Shown one piece after another: positions 51,166-60,263 of a stretch of DNA of 64,000 bases. Under the pieces are notes generated by a model. The model was not told the origin of the DNA, ran no database searches, and saw only the letters and a program-made list of their open reading frames with translations. The stretch is from positions 124,001 to 188,000 of the forward strand of contig JAEYOV010000071.1 of the NCBI GenBank assembly GCA_023411395.1, read 5' to 3'. Origin of the DNA: Bacillota bacterium (lineage in GTDB: Bacteria; Bacillota; Clostridia; Christensenellales; Aristaeellaceae). Positions within the stretch are counted from its first letter, which is position 1. Every line of letters begins with the position of its first letter. A program made the position numbers and the translations under genes.

Positions 51166-52533
51166 TTATTTGCCGTTGGTGGCATCGAGGTATGCCTGCC
51201 ACTGGGCTTTCATGGACTCCAGCTTCTCTGCGGGTGTTACGGCCCTGGCGGCCACATCCCAGTAGAAATCCGGGCCCAGGTCGTAGCCTGTGATCAAGGA
51301 ATGGAACCAGGTGACGGCATGGGCGGAATCGCGCATCATGGCCACGGTTTCGTCCACCGCGCGGGTATCGCGGTACTTGGCGTAATAGCCGCTCTTCCAG
51401 TCATCCACATCATCATAGCCGGGGGTGGGGTTGGTGTACAGGTCGTAGGCGAAGGCGATCTTCCAGGCTCTGTCGGCGTCGTAGCAGGCGGGGATAACAG
51501 ATACGTTGTCTTCCCAGACGTTGACATACGTATCCATCCTGGGCCCCTTGGGGAACATGACAAAGCCGAAATCGTCTTCCATGTTGCTGTTCAGGGCGCT
51601 GGCGTAGTAATCCTGATGCACCTGCATCGCGGCCGCGCCATTTTGGAAGGAGGCTTCGAAGTAGTTCCATTCCGAGCCCTCGGGTTGCGGATACTCGTAG
51701 TTCCGCAGCAATTCCACACCCCAGTTGGCTGCTTCCAGGAAGGCGTCGCTGCCGGTGGCGTTGATATACTTGCCGTTTTCATCGGGGCTTACAAAGCATG
51801 CGCCGTTGGAAGCCAGTGCCGCGCTCAGGAAGTGGGGGCCGAAGCTGCACAAGGCATACACGTCTGTGACGCCGTCGTTGTCGGTGTCACGGCTGATCTT
51901 TTTGCACAGTGCCTCAAAGGCTTCCCAGGTCCAGGTGCCATCCTTCTGCATATCGTAGAGGGATTCGGGATCCACACCCGCTTCCTCCAGCATGCGCTTG
52001 TTGAAGAATATACCGGTGCGGGGCTCGCCGGTCTCGGGCCGCATGCCATAGATGCTGCCGCCCTTGGTCATGAGGGCCGTGGTGGCGTCGTTCCACTTGG
52101 GCTGGGTGAAATCAAGGCAGTCTAGGGTGGCAAGGTCATAGAACAGGCCGCTGTTCATGGGCGCCGCCTGGGAGCCGGGCCTGGTCAGGAACACGTAGTT
52201 TTCCGGGCCGCCGGTGGTGGCAAAGTTGGTAACCAGCTCCGGCATGGTTCCCCAGTCGGTAATGGCCATGCGCTTAATTTTGAAGTTGTAGGTGGATTGT
52301 ATCCACTCACGGTATTCCGCGGTGGCTTCCTCCTGGGCAGTGGAGGGTTCTGGTTGCTCGGCAGCCGTCCACCAGTCGCCAACGATGATTTCCATGCCGC
52401 CAAGATCAACGACCTTGCCGTCCTTGTCCAGGATGACATCCACACCCTCAAAAGGCGATTCCGCAGCGGCGGTGAGGCTTGTTCCGCCCAGCACCAGCAG
52501 GGCAATCAGTGTCAGCGCGATGAGCCTTTTCAT
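51166..52533 (-). CDS. ABC transporter extracellular solute-binding protein (CUT1)
   Basis: This 455-residue secreted binding protein has a Sec signal peptide (residues 1-24, ending TAAAE) and no lipobox Cys. Family-1 features include MEIIVGDWW at the first strand, GIFFNKRMLEEAGVDPESLYD near residue 170, and DTDNDGVTDVYAL, a calcium-loop motif. A late YANPTPG-like region is present. It probably binds xylo-oligosaccharides released by the GH10-GH43 enzyme encoded next. The start has AAGGAGGAAG 6 bases upstream. A strong hairpin lies between it and the upstream permease gene. Confidence 0.88.
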   Translation of the reverse strand: MKRLIALTLIALLVLGGTSLTAAAESPFEGVDVILDKDGKVVDLGGMEIIVGDWWTAAEQPEPSTAQEEATAEYREWIQSTYNFKIKRMAITDWGTMPELVTNFATTGGPENYVFLTRPGSQAAPMNSGLFYDLATLDCLDFTQPKWNDATTALMTKGGSIYGMRPETGEPRTGIFFNKRMLEEAGVDPESLYDMQKDGTWTWEAFEALCKKISRDTDNDGVTDVYALCSFGPHFLSAALASNGACFVSPDENGKYINATGSDAFLEAANWGVELLRNYEYPQPEGSEWNYFEASFQNGAAAMQVHQDYYASALNSNMEDDFGFVMFPKGPRMDTYVNVWEDNVSVIPACYDADRAWKIAFAYDLYTNPTPGYDDVDDWKSGYYAKYRDTRAVDETVAMMRDSAHAVTWFHSLITGYDLGPDFYWDVAARAVTPAEKLESMKAQWQAYLDATNGK

Positions 52534-52623
52534 TGTTCTTCCTCCTTATCAAATTTGGTCAGGCGGGGAAACCGGTTGACAGGAACGCTTGCTTGACGGA
52601 CATCCCTCCTTTTTATCTTTTAG

Positions 52624-52656
52624 CACGAACCCATCGCCCAAGGGCAATGATTCGTG
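52624..52656 (-). terminator. Minus-strand hairpin between permease and binding-protein genes
   Basis: CACGAA (52624-52629) pairs with TTCGTG (52651-52656), and CATCGCCC (52632-52639) with GGGCAATG (52642-52649). The single imperfect pair becomes a G-U wobble only in the minus-strand transcript, which supports function in that direction. No T-run follows, so a 5' stabiliser or attenuator is more likely than a terminator. Confidence 0.55.
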
Positions 52657-52662
52657 TAAGGA

Positions 52663-53673
52663 CTACATCTTGATGCCCGTGAGGCTGATGCTCTGTACAA
52701 ACCCGCGCTGGGCAAAAATGTACAGTAGAACCAGGGGGGCGATCACCATCAGGGTGCCGGTGGAAATGATCTGCTGCATGTACGCCACCGATGCGCCGCC
52801 AGGCACGCCCAGGGTCAGGGATACGTACTGGCTCAACCGCTCGCCCAGCCCTGAAACCTGCATGGACAAAAGGGTGGAGCCGCCCAGAAAAAGATTGGAG
52901 TAGAACACATCCGTCCATTGCCATACGAAGGAGAAAAGAAAGCAGGAAACGAGAATCGGCGTGGCATCGGGCAGTATCACCCGCCAGAAGGTTTTGAAGG
53001 TGCCGCATCCATCCACGTAAGCGGCTTCTTCCAGAGATTTTGGAATGCTCAAGAAAAATTGCCGGATCATGTAGATGTACAGCCCGTTTTTCAGCCCCAT
53101 GCAGGTGAGGCTCATCATCAGATACGGCGTGATGGAGCCTCTCAGGTTCAGCTTCTGACCGCCGTTCAATGCGCTGATGATGCCGAAAACATCAAAGAAG
53201 CGGAAGTGCAGATACAGCGAAGAGGAAATGGTCTGGGGCGGAATGATGATCACCAGCACTACGCAGGCGAACCACAGCCGCTTCAAGGGAAATTCGAACC
53301 TTGCGAACCCATAGCCTACAAGCGTACAGGCCGAGATTTGAAATACCGATACCATCAGGCAAACCCACAGCGTACTTAACAGTGCTTTGCCATACAGCAT
53401 CAATTGCGATGCAAGCTGGTAATTGGTTATGGTCAAATGCCGGGGGATCACCACGATGGTGGAATCATACAAATCGCTTTCCACCATGAAGCTGACGGAG
53501 ATTTTGTCCAGAATGGGCTGTAGTATCATAAAGCAAAGCCCGAACAGCAGCAGCGCCCGTATCAGGCTGTAAACTTTCTGCCGCATTATCTTTTTCATAA
53601 GATATCCGCCGGATTTTCTGTTTCGCACAATAAAGCTGTCGGGAGTGTGCCTGCCCGGCATGGTGTTACTCAT
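52663..53673 (-). CDS. CUT1 carbohydrate ABC transporter permease (MalG-like)
   Basis: This 336-residue membrane protein has six predicted segments, the first at LIRALLLFGLCFMILQPIL. The EAA loop appears as SLEEAAYVDGCGTFKTFWRVILP near residue 230, and the C-terminus is FVQSISLTGIKM. It is longer than usual at the N-terminus (about 40 charged residues before the first segment). The start at 53673 has GGGGGGTG 8 bases upstream and overlaps the end of the other permease gene by 8 bases. It works with the 53666-54568 permease and the 51166-52533 binding protein. Confidence 0.88.
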   Translation of the reverse strand: MSNTMPGRHTPDSFIVRNRKSGGYLMKKIMRQKVYSLIRALLLFGLCFMILQPILDKISVSFMVESDLYDSTIVVIPRHLTITNYQLASQLMLYGKALLSTLWVCLMVSVFQISACTLVGYGFARFEFPLKRLWFACVVLVIIIPPQTISSSLYLHFRFFDVFGIISALNGGQKLNLRGSITPYLMMSLTCMGLKNGLYIYMIRQFFLSIPKSLEEAAYVDGCGTFKTFWRVILPDATPILVSCFLFSFVWQWTDVFYSNLFLGGSTLLSMQVSGLGERLSQYVSLTLGVPGGASVAYMQQIISTGTLMVIAPLVLLYIFAQRGFVQSISLTGIKM

Positions 53674-54568
53674 ACGTCTGCACCCCCCTGGATATGATGA
53701 GGGAACTGATACCCACCAAGGCAATGGTCATGGCAAAATAGATCCACGACATGGCGGAGCTGAAGCCGTAGTTCAGGTTGATCACCATCTCTTCGGTGAT
53801 TTTCTCCATGATTTGGTTATCGGATTTCATGAAAAAGTCAATGATCGTGTAAATGATATTCACAAACAGCAGCGGGGAAACGATGGGGAAGGTAATTTCC
53901 CAAAAGCTTTCCCACTTTGTGCAGCCCTCCACATCCGCTGCCTCATACAGCGTGGGTGAAATGGTTTGCAGGCCTGAAAGGAATACTACGATTTGAATGC
54001 CCGAGGCGATGACGATGTCGTACACCGAATCCAGCAGTGTGAACACGATGTCAAAGGCACGGCCGCCAATGCTGGTAAGCCTTAATATGGCGCGCATTTC
54101 GTTGGAGATGTCAAAGGTGCTAGCCGACTGGTTCACCATAGACCGTATACCAGAAAGGAGCGTATTGCTCGATTCGATGCCTACCAGCACGCCGGAGGCA
54201 AGGATCACCGGCAGAAAAAAGATGGCGCGTACCAGCGCACGGCCCTTGAACCGCTGGTTCAATACCAGGGCGATGACAAAGGCTACCACCAGGGTGGCCA
54301 CAGAATGGCTGGCCATGCGGCCCAGCTCTTCTACCAGCATCCTGTTGAATTCAGGGTCTATGGTAAAGGCTTTGATATAATTGTACAGACCGATATACAC
54401 AGGCTCCTTGCCAGAGGCGCTGAGCTTTACATCGCAAAGGCTCATGTAGAAGGAGTCGATCAGCGGCCAGGCCATAAAAAACACAAAGCCGATGATAAAG
54501 GGCAATATGAACAGTGTCCCTGCTATGGACCTGCGGGCCCGGATGGTGAGCTGCCTTCTCCCCTTCAT
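53666..54568 (-). CDS. CUT1 sugar ABC transporter permease (MalF-like)
   Basis: This 300-residue membrane protein starts with a basic stretch and GTLFILPFIIGFVFFMAWPLIDSFYMSL, a typical MalF-type first segment. The EAA loop reads TLYEAADVEGCTKWESFWEITFP near residue 210. Between segments is an unusual insertion of about 45 residues (LLSGIRSMVNQSASTFDISN onward), which is not found in standard MalF/UgpA proteins. The ATG at 54568 is one base from the stop of the DUF5696-like gene, so the genes are tightly coupled. It pairs with the MalG-like protein encoded next. Confidence 0.87.
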   Translation of the reverse strand: MKGRRQLTIRARRSIAGTLFILPFIIGFVFFMAWPLIDSFYMSLCDVKLSASGKEPVYIGLYNYIKAFTIDPEFNRMLVEELGRMASHSVATLVVAFVIALVLNQRFKGRALVRAIFFLPVILASGVLVGIESSNTLLSGIRSMVNQSASTFDISNEMRAILRLTSIGGRAFDIVFTLLDSVYDIVIASGIQIVVFLSGLQTISPTLYEAADVEGCTKWESFWEITFPIVSPLLFVNIIYTIIDFFMKSDNQIMEKITEEMVINLNYGFSSAMSWIYFAMTIALVGISSLIISRGVQTYE

Positions 54569-54569
54569 G

Positions 54570-57137
54570 CTAGTTCACCCCTTTCGCCCTGTAGCTGCGC
54601 GGCGCAAGGACGATGCCGTCCACTAAAGCTTGCTGCCCGCCGTAGTTGACATATACTTTTGTACCGTCCTGATAGGTGGTAATGGTCACATCGTTTTCAA
54701 GCTGTCTATGATCCACAATGGGCTGATGAAACAGTCCGCCCAATTCCATGTCATACTTTTGATAGATATCCTTTGCTTTTTCAAACCACTGGGAGAAGGA
54801 GGAACCATAATATTCTGTATAGAGGGTATCCTGCAGTACGGAGACTTCCGACTTGATAAAGGCAAAGCTTAACCCCGCACCCGTTTCCGCGGAATTGAGC
54901 AGCTCCTCTTCAAAATCGCCGGCCATGTTCAGCGCTTCGCCGGTATAAGGGACATAACCGTGCAGCGCCATCTGGTAAAAAGGAACGTACGCATCCAGAA
55001 TGCTGTAAGGCGTGCCTCGAAGGTCCATATTGGTTACAAGATCGGCATACGCCACCGCGTAATCATTGCCGGCATTGATCAATACTTTTTGGCCGCTGGC
55101 TTTGACATCCTTCAACGCTGATTGCTGATAGGCGATATTCTGATCGCGGGTGATGAGATCTTTGGGGTTAAAGTCCGACGATAGCAGAAATCCCGCATCC
55201 CGAAAGCTGACGCCTTGAGCGCCATGCCGTACGGCGGCTTGCGCAAGCGTCTTCATAAATCCATGCATCAGAGCCGGCTTTACAAGATAATAAGGTGTGT
55301 CCAACGGATCGGTGCCGTACCAAATGGTGGAATACTCCCTTAATTCCACTTCCTCCCGCGTGGTGAATTTTGCGGCGTCGCGAAAGGCCATGAATCCGTC
55401 CAGCGGGCCGCTGTCATAGGCAAACTGGGTTACGCCGTCCAGGTAAAGATCGATGCCGTTATCATCACACCAGGCCGTCAGGTTTGTAAATTCCGTCTCG
55501 CTGCCAAGGTCCGGCAGCAATGTAGCCTTGTTCAAAACCTTTTGCCTGATGCCGCCGTTCAAAAAGCCGGCGTATTTTACGGAAAGGTTTGTAAAGCCCG
55601 CCTCCGAAAGCGCGGTGAGCATTTCTTTTGCCTCCAGGTGGGTGGTCAGCTTAAACGGCACGGACGTGGGCAGCCCCACCCGCTGGAGCATTTTATCCAC
55701 AGCGCCTACAATCTCGATGAGAACAGGGGTAGACGGTTCCTCTTTGCGCGCAAGGAACGGATATTTTTCCAAAAGATATCCCTGGTATGCTTTGGCCATG
55801 GCTACATAGCCAGGTGTTTTAACAAAGCGGTAGCGCTGTCGGATGACGCCTTTCGGCAGGGATTTTTCATACATCAGCACCGGCTGATTGGATTTTTGGG
55901 ATACATCAAAGGAATCGGAATGCAAGAGCGTATACGTGGCATTGACGGTGTTGTAGCTGTTGTAACGCCCCGATATGTCTGCCGCAATGCCGGCGCTGCC
56001 CGCCCCGTCCTCCAGGATGCATAGGAAAGCTGAATCGCTTTGCGATACGCCGAATACCGGAAAGGCCGAACGGGTTTCACTTACCACGGTCTTGCGCATG
56101 GTGGCATAATCCCAGCCGTAGATGTTGGAATAATATGTGTTCTGCGTAAGCTTGCCGTTGTTGAAGCGGATCAGGGCACCGCCGCCCTCCGGCACCAGCA
56201 TGAATCCGTCATCCGCAGTGCCGCCCGCGCCAAAGCAGGGCAGCAGCGCAAGCCTTGTGATTGGATAGCTGGCCTTATACTCGATCTCTTCATAAGGAAC
56301 TTCCACCACCAGGTCGTTTCCTTCCAGGCGGTAGAGGAGTGTCACGTTGAATACGGGCTTGTCGGTTGTGGAGGCGGCGCTTGTGCGGGACATATCATAG
56401 GCATAATCCTCGTAGGTATATCCCGCCTTTTCCAGAAATTCTTCCACCCGCTTTTTCAAATAGTCGGCGGTGCCGTCCCGAAGGATGTACAGCGGCTCCG
56501 TGGCAAGATCGGGGTAGTTTTTCAGCAGCTCCTCCTTGTTGTCGGTGGAACGCAGTTTGTTTATATCAATCTTGCGGTAATACTCCTTTGTCTGCTTGGA
56601 TTCGCTCTTCTCCATTTTGGCGAGGAAAACATCCATACGGGCTTCGGTGATGGCAGCGGGGATCACATAGGTTTTGTTCACCTTTCCCAGGGAGTATTTC
56701 ACCTTGAGGCATCCATCCCCGGGTTCGATTTCATATATCCCCTTTTCAATACTGTAGGTATAGTTGTTAAATATCGTATTTACGCCGTTGATAGTGCTGT
56801 ACACGATGGACAGGGTGGACTTTAAGTTGGCCTTGTCCGCCGGCAGGGCTTTTGGATCGCTGTCTGCCATGGGCGGATTGGAATACCACATGTAACCGTT
56901 GTCCTTCTGGGTAACGGTAAAATGGGTGGTGGTAGGATCCAAAGCAAAGAGCAGACGGTCGTTTTCCAGGGTATATGTCTTTTTCCTTTCCGAATAGCCA
57001 TACACCCGTATGGCGCCGCCATCTCCTTCCGTGCCGGTTTGAAACAGCGGAATGAGAACAAAAACAGTAAGCAAAGCTAGCCCGGCGAGCAATATGGCGC
57101 CAAGGAGGGCGCGCATCAACCATTTCCGCTTCTTCAT
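54570..57137 (-). CDS. DUF5696-like membrane-anchored protein, putative glycosidase
   Basis: This 855-residue protein has an N-terminal transmembrane anchor (residues 9-32, LLGAILLAGLALLTVFVLI); the rest is probably outside. Residues 45-430 are beta-rich, like the sandwich in front of GH-type barrels (FTVTQKDNGYMWYSNPPMAD, GFMLVPEGGGALIRFNNG). Residues 470-770 look like a barrel with NLSVKYAGFLNGG, IDLYLDGVTQFAYD and GVSFRDAGFLLSSDFNP; acidic residues in the last two are candidate catalytic residues. I recognise the overall pattern as DUF5696, a family common in such operons and without an assigned activity that I know of. The start has GGAAGGAGAGG upstream. It lies between the Yip1-like and permease genes. 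Confidence 0.7.
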   Translation of the reverse strand: MKKRKWLMRALLGAILLAGLALLTVFVLIPLFQTGTEGDGGAIRVYGYSERKKTYTLENDRLLFALDPTTTHFTVTQKDNGYMWYSNPPMADSDPKALPADKANLKSTLSIVYSTINGVNTIFNNYTYSIEKGIYEIEPGDGCLKVKYSLGKVNKTYVIPAAITEARMDVFLAKMEKSESKQTKEYYRKIDINKLRSTDNKEELLKNYPDLATEPLYILRDGTADYLKKRVEEFLEKAGYTYEDYAYDMSRTSAASTTDKPVFNVTLLYRLEGNDLVVEVPYEEIEYKASYPITRLALLPCFGAGGTADDGFMLVPEGGGALIRFNNGKLTQNTYYSNIYGWDYATMRKTVVSETRSAFPVFGVSQSDSAFLCILEDGAGSAGIAADISGRYNSYNTVNATYTLLHSDSFDVSQKSNQPVLMYEKSLPKGVIRQRYRFVKTPGYVAMAKAYQGYLLEKYPFLARKEEPSTPVLIEIVGAVDKMLQRVGLPTSVPFKLTTHLEAKEMLTALSEAGFTNLSVKYAGFLNGGIRQKVLNKATLLPDLGSETEFTNLTAWCDDNGIDLYLDGVTQFAYDSGPLDGFMAFRDAAKFTTREEVELREYSTIWYGTDPLDTPYYLVKPALMHGFMKTLAQAAVRHGAQGVSFRDAGFLLSSDFNPKDLITRDQNIAYQQSALKDVKASGQKVLINAGNDYAVAYADLVTNMDLRGTPYSILDAYVPFYQMALHGYVPYTGEALNMAGDFEEELLNSAETGAGLSFAFIKSEVSVLQDTLYTEYYGSSFSQWFEKAKDIYQKYDMELGGLFHQPIVDHRQLENDVTITTYQDGTKVYVNYGGQQALVDGIVLAPRSYRAKGVN

Positions 57138-57155
57138 ACGCAGCCTCTCCTTCCG

Positions 57156-57833
57156 CTAATATAGCCTGAATGTGATCTCACGGTACAGCGAAACGAAATA
57201 GTTGATTCCATTGATGACCAAATTGAAGAACAACAGGATCAAAAAGACAATTACCAGCATGCTGAAGATGGACATCACCGTAAACAGTATGGTTTTCCCA
57301 AAGCTGTAATCGTGGATCATCATCATGGCTATCACGATCAGAAAACCGGCCCAAATCATGGCAACTGAGTCAAGAACCATGTAGAACGCGCCTTCATCGG
57401 CAGTGATGACATTGCTAAGCAAGATCATTGGTAGCTGAAGCAATACGGTTGGGGTCATGGCATAGGCTGTGCCTATGTATACATCCCTCAAGCGTCCCTT
57501 GCCGTCGAACAGCGTTGTCAGCCCCCAGTTGCCAAGGCAGAAAACGGTAAGGGGCAGCAGTACTGATATGATTTGCTGAAAGATGTTTACCCGTGGCCAA
57601 TAGACATTGAGAAACAAAAAGCTGGTGTACTGGAGGCGCAGTATCCTTGTCAGCAGCGTCATAAATATAATAAAGTTGGCCGCGGCCAGGGAACCCCGTT
57701 TTTCGTGGGTCAGGTCCCAAAACCCGTCAAAGGGGTGCACAATCACATACAAGGAATATCTGAGCGACCTTATAAAGCGGGAGTAGCCATCTTTATCGGT
57801 CAGCTTTTCCCGAAGGCTTACATAGCGCGTCAC
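57156..57833 (-). CDS. Yip1 family integral membrane protein
   Basis: This 225-residue membrane protein has five predicted segments between residues 45 and 215, for example NFIIFMTLLTRILRL, ISVLLPLTVFCLGNWGLTTLF and ILFTVMSIFSMLVIVFLILLF. Between them are the Yip1-type blocks FDGFWDLTHEKRGS and GKGRLRDVYIGTAYAMTPTVLL. The GTG start at 57833 overlaps the upstream stop (GTGA), with GGAGGTGG upstream, which indicates translational coupling with the NHL/TPR gene. The 36 extra residues of the open frame are the other gene read out of frame. Its role is unknown. It may scaffold the transporter or the surface protein. Confidence 0.75.
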   Translation of the reverse strand: MTRYVSLREKLTDKDGYSRFIRSLRYSLYVIVHPFDGFWDLTHEKRGSLAAANFIIFMTLLTRILRLQYTSFLFLNVYWPRVNIFQQIISVLLPLTVFCLGNWGLTTLFDGKGRLRDVYIGTAYAMTPTVLLQLPMILLSNVITADEGAFYMVLDSVAMIWAGFLIVIAMMMIHDYSFGKTILFTVMSIFSMLVIVFLILLFFNLVINGINYFVSLYREITFRLY

Positions 57834-59320
57834 GCCCCTTCCACCTCCCGCTTGATTTTTTTGATCCTGGCCACTAAGGGAGGCAGCACCATCAATAAGG
57901 CAAATGCGATGAAGATAAGCGCGCTGTGTTCCTCCACCCATTCCTTGCGGTACAGCTTGAATGCTTCGGAGTAGTTTTTTCTGTCCCTGGTCAATTTGAA
58001 ATAGGCCATGGCCTCCTCATATCGTTCCTGCCGAAGGAGCGCTCGGCCAATGCCGATGTAAGCCAAATCATAATTGCCGTTCAGGCTGAGCACCTCCCGC
58101 CAGCTCTCGGCGGAATCATCGTAGCTGCCCTGCCGGTATTCCTGGATGGCCTTGTAGATCTTGCTGCCATACGGGGTGGGCGTGAATATAGTAAGGCTCG
58201 ATTCCATGGAGTCCAGCACCAGCAAATCGTCCCCCATATGGTCGATGGCGGCAGGCCGCCGGAAATATCCCGCCATGTTTCCGACACCGCCGAAGACCCA
58301 TAAAAGCCTGCCCTGCTGGTCATAGCCAAAAAGCCTGCCGTGCACCCTGTCCGTTACGACATATACATCATTGTCCAGTACCGTGATATCCGAAAAGCGT
58401 GATGGCCCGGCATAGTCGGTGACCGTATCCCACTGCAAATCCCCGATAGGCGGGTAATTGCCGTTTTTGATCAATATGTCAGCGCCAAGGCCGTTGATGC
58501 GGCGGATGGGCTTGGCCTGGTCATCCATCAGCTCATACTCGCTGAAAACCCCCGTTACACAATAAATGAAGCCCTCTTGGTCAACGAAAAGATTGTCATA
58601 TTCCGTAGGTACGAAGGAGGCCTGCTGGGCCCGCTGCTCCCTGGTGGACAAAAGGCGCCAGATGTAATCGTACCATAGGAATTTCACCGCGCTGGCCCCG
58701 ATGAACCCGGCGAAAGTGCCGTCACTTTCGTACTTGATCATACCCTTGTTCACATTCCTGCCAAGTACAAAAGCACGGCCCGTGCTATCCGCCACTACCT
58801 TGATGGGCAGGAAGGATAAACTTTGGTCAAAGGTGGCATCGTCGGGCCTTGTGAAGGCCATCAGGAACTGAAGTTCCTTGTCAAGCTTCACCACGCGTTT
58901 GTTGTTGAAGTCGCAGATGAACATCTCTCCCGCCTCCGACACAAAGATATCATAGGGCGAGGAGAGAGTAAGGGGGGAGGTGTTGCCATAAAAGGAGCTG
59001 ATTATGCGCTTCACACGGTAGCTTTTCTCCGCATACTCGATCTCCAGAATGCGGTTGTTCCCCGTATCGCAGACATAAATCATGTTCCCGCGCACAAACA
59101 GCCCCTGGGGTGCTTTCATGGGAATGTCCAGCCCCAAAAGACTGCTGGTCAAGACGGTTTTCACCCGGTAGGGATCGGGGGATTCCCTCAGATCGCCCCA
59201 AAAATCGTAGGTATACGTATAGGTGGTGTCATAGCCATCCTTGGCAAAGGCCGGGAAAGCGGCCGCTGTGAGCCAAACGGCCAGCAAAAGGGGCAGGATG
59301 CGCCTATACCTTTTTCCCAT
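57830..59320 (-). CDS. NHL beta-propeller protein with TPR and C-terminal membrane anchor
   Basis: This 496-residue surface protein has a signal peptide (residues 1-26, ending FPAFAK). Residues 65-390 are NHL-type repeats forming a propeller: GLFVRGNMIYVCDTGNNRIL, DIFVSEAGEMFICDFNNKRV, NLFVDQEGFIYCVTG, DNDVYVVTDRVHGRLFGYD and DLLVLDSMESSLTIF. Two TPR-like helices follow (residues 395-455, YDLAYIGIGRALLRQERYEEA). A transmembrane segment lies near residue 470 (ALIFIAFALLMVLPPL), with a basic tail inside. It probably binds carbohydrate or protein partners outside and docks to the membrane complex. It is coupled to the Yip1-like gene by overlap. The start has GAAGGGAGG upstream. Confidence 0.8.
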   Translation of the reverse strand: MGKRYRRILPLLLAVWLTAAAFPAFAKDGYDTTYTYTYDFWGDLRESPDPYRVKTVLTSSLLGLDIPMKAPQGLFVRGNMIYVCDTGNNRILEIEYAEKSYRVKRIISSFYGNTSPLTLSSPYDIFVSEAGEMFICDFNNKRVVKLDKELQFLMAFTRPDDATFDQSLSFLPIKVVADSTGRAFVLGRNVNKGMIKYESDGTFAGFIGASAVKFLWYDYIWRLLSTREQRAQQASFVPTEYDNLFVDQEGFIYCVTGVFSEYELMDDQAKPIRRINGLGADILIKNGNYPPIGDLQWDTVTDYAGPSRFSDITVLDNDVYVVTDRVHGRLFGYDQQGRLLWVFGGVGNMAGYFRRPAAIDHMGDDLLVLDSMESSLTIFTPTPYGSKIYKAIQEYRQGSYDDSAESWREVLSLNGNYDLAYIGIGRALLRQERYEEAMAYFKLTRDRKNYSEAFKLYRKEWVEEHSALIFIAFALLMVLPPLVARIKKIKREVEGA

Positions 59321-59342
59321 AGCGGACCTCCCTTCCTTTACG

Positions 59343-60263
59343 TTAGTCTTTCAGCCCCGAGGTTGCCATGGTTTCCAGAATCCGGCTTTGGGAAAATATA
59401 AAGGTGGCGATGGGCACCAGCATTACAACCACCGTGACGGCAGCAGCCTGGCCGGCCCTGGCGACACCGCCGCTTTGTATTTGCTGCAGCGCATAGACCA
59501 GCATCTTCTTGGCCTCGGAATACACCACCGTGGATGCCCTGGCGTTCCACAGGCTCTGCACGGAAAAGATGATCAGCGTCAGGGTGGCCGGCATCACATT
59601 AGGCATCACAATCTGCCAGAGGATGCGCATTTCCCTGGCTCCGTCCATCTTGGCCGACTCGAGAAGGGAGGCGGGAATGCCCTCCATGAACTGCTTCATC
59701 AAAAACAATCCGATGGGAGCCGCAAATGCGGGCAAAATCACCGCCCAGTAGGTATCGATCATATTCAGGCGGCTCATGACGATGTAATTGGGGATGGCCG
59801 TTACATAGCCGCTGAACATGAGGGCTACCACGACGATGGAGAAAAAGGTTTTCCTGCCCGGAAAATCGTATTTGGCAAGCACAAAGGCCGCCATGGAGGC
59901 AATGAGCAAATGCCCCGCCGTGCCCATCACTGTAATGAAAACCGTATTCATCAGGTAACGTGAAAAGGGCACCCAGGATTGGCCCAGTGTTACCATCAGA
60001 TCGCTGAAGTTGGAAAGCGTGGGGTTTCTGGGAAAGAGCCTGGGTGGGAAGCGAAACAGCTCATCCAGGGGTTTTAAGGCGCTGGAGACGGAGAATACCA
60101 GCGGGAAAACCATCAAAAGGCCCGTAAACAAAAGCATCAGGTAGATGAAAAAGTCACCGGTCCGGGAACGGTTGGGCTTTCTGCGCCGCGCAAGGCCATG
60201 GCGCGGACCATGAACCCGCCGATCCATTTTGCGCTTTTTGGAAATGCCGGCAACTGTGCTCAT
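59343..60263 (-). CDS. CUT1 carbohydrate ABC transporter permease (MalG-like), second set
   Basis: This 306-residue membrane protein has a 35-residue basic N-terminus and then FFIYLMLLFTGLLMVFPLVF as the first of six segments. VSSALKPLDELFRFPPRLFP is the usual MalG periplasmic block. The EAA region is SLLESAKMDGAREMRILWQIVMP near residue 215, and the chain ends TMATSGLKD. Its start overlaps the preceding permease stop (ATGA), so the two are co-translated. It belongs to the transporter fed by the large binding protein at 61214-64000. Confidence 0.88.
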   Translation of the reverse strand: MSTVAGISKKRKMDRRVHGPRHGLARRRKPNRSRTGDFFIYLMLLFTGLLMVFPLVFSVSSALKPLDELFRFPPRLFPRNPTLSNFSDLMVTLGQSWVPFSRYLMNTVFITVMGTAGHLLIASMAAFVLAKYDFPGRKTFFSIVVVALMFSGYVTAIPNYIVMSRLNMIDTYWAVILPAFAAPIGLFLMKQFMEGIPASLLESAKMDGAREMRILWQIVMPNVMPATLTLIIFSVQSLWNARASTVVYSEAKKMLVYALQQIQSGGVARAGQAAAVTVVVMLVPIATFIFSQSRILETMATSGLKD

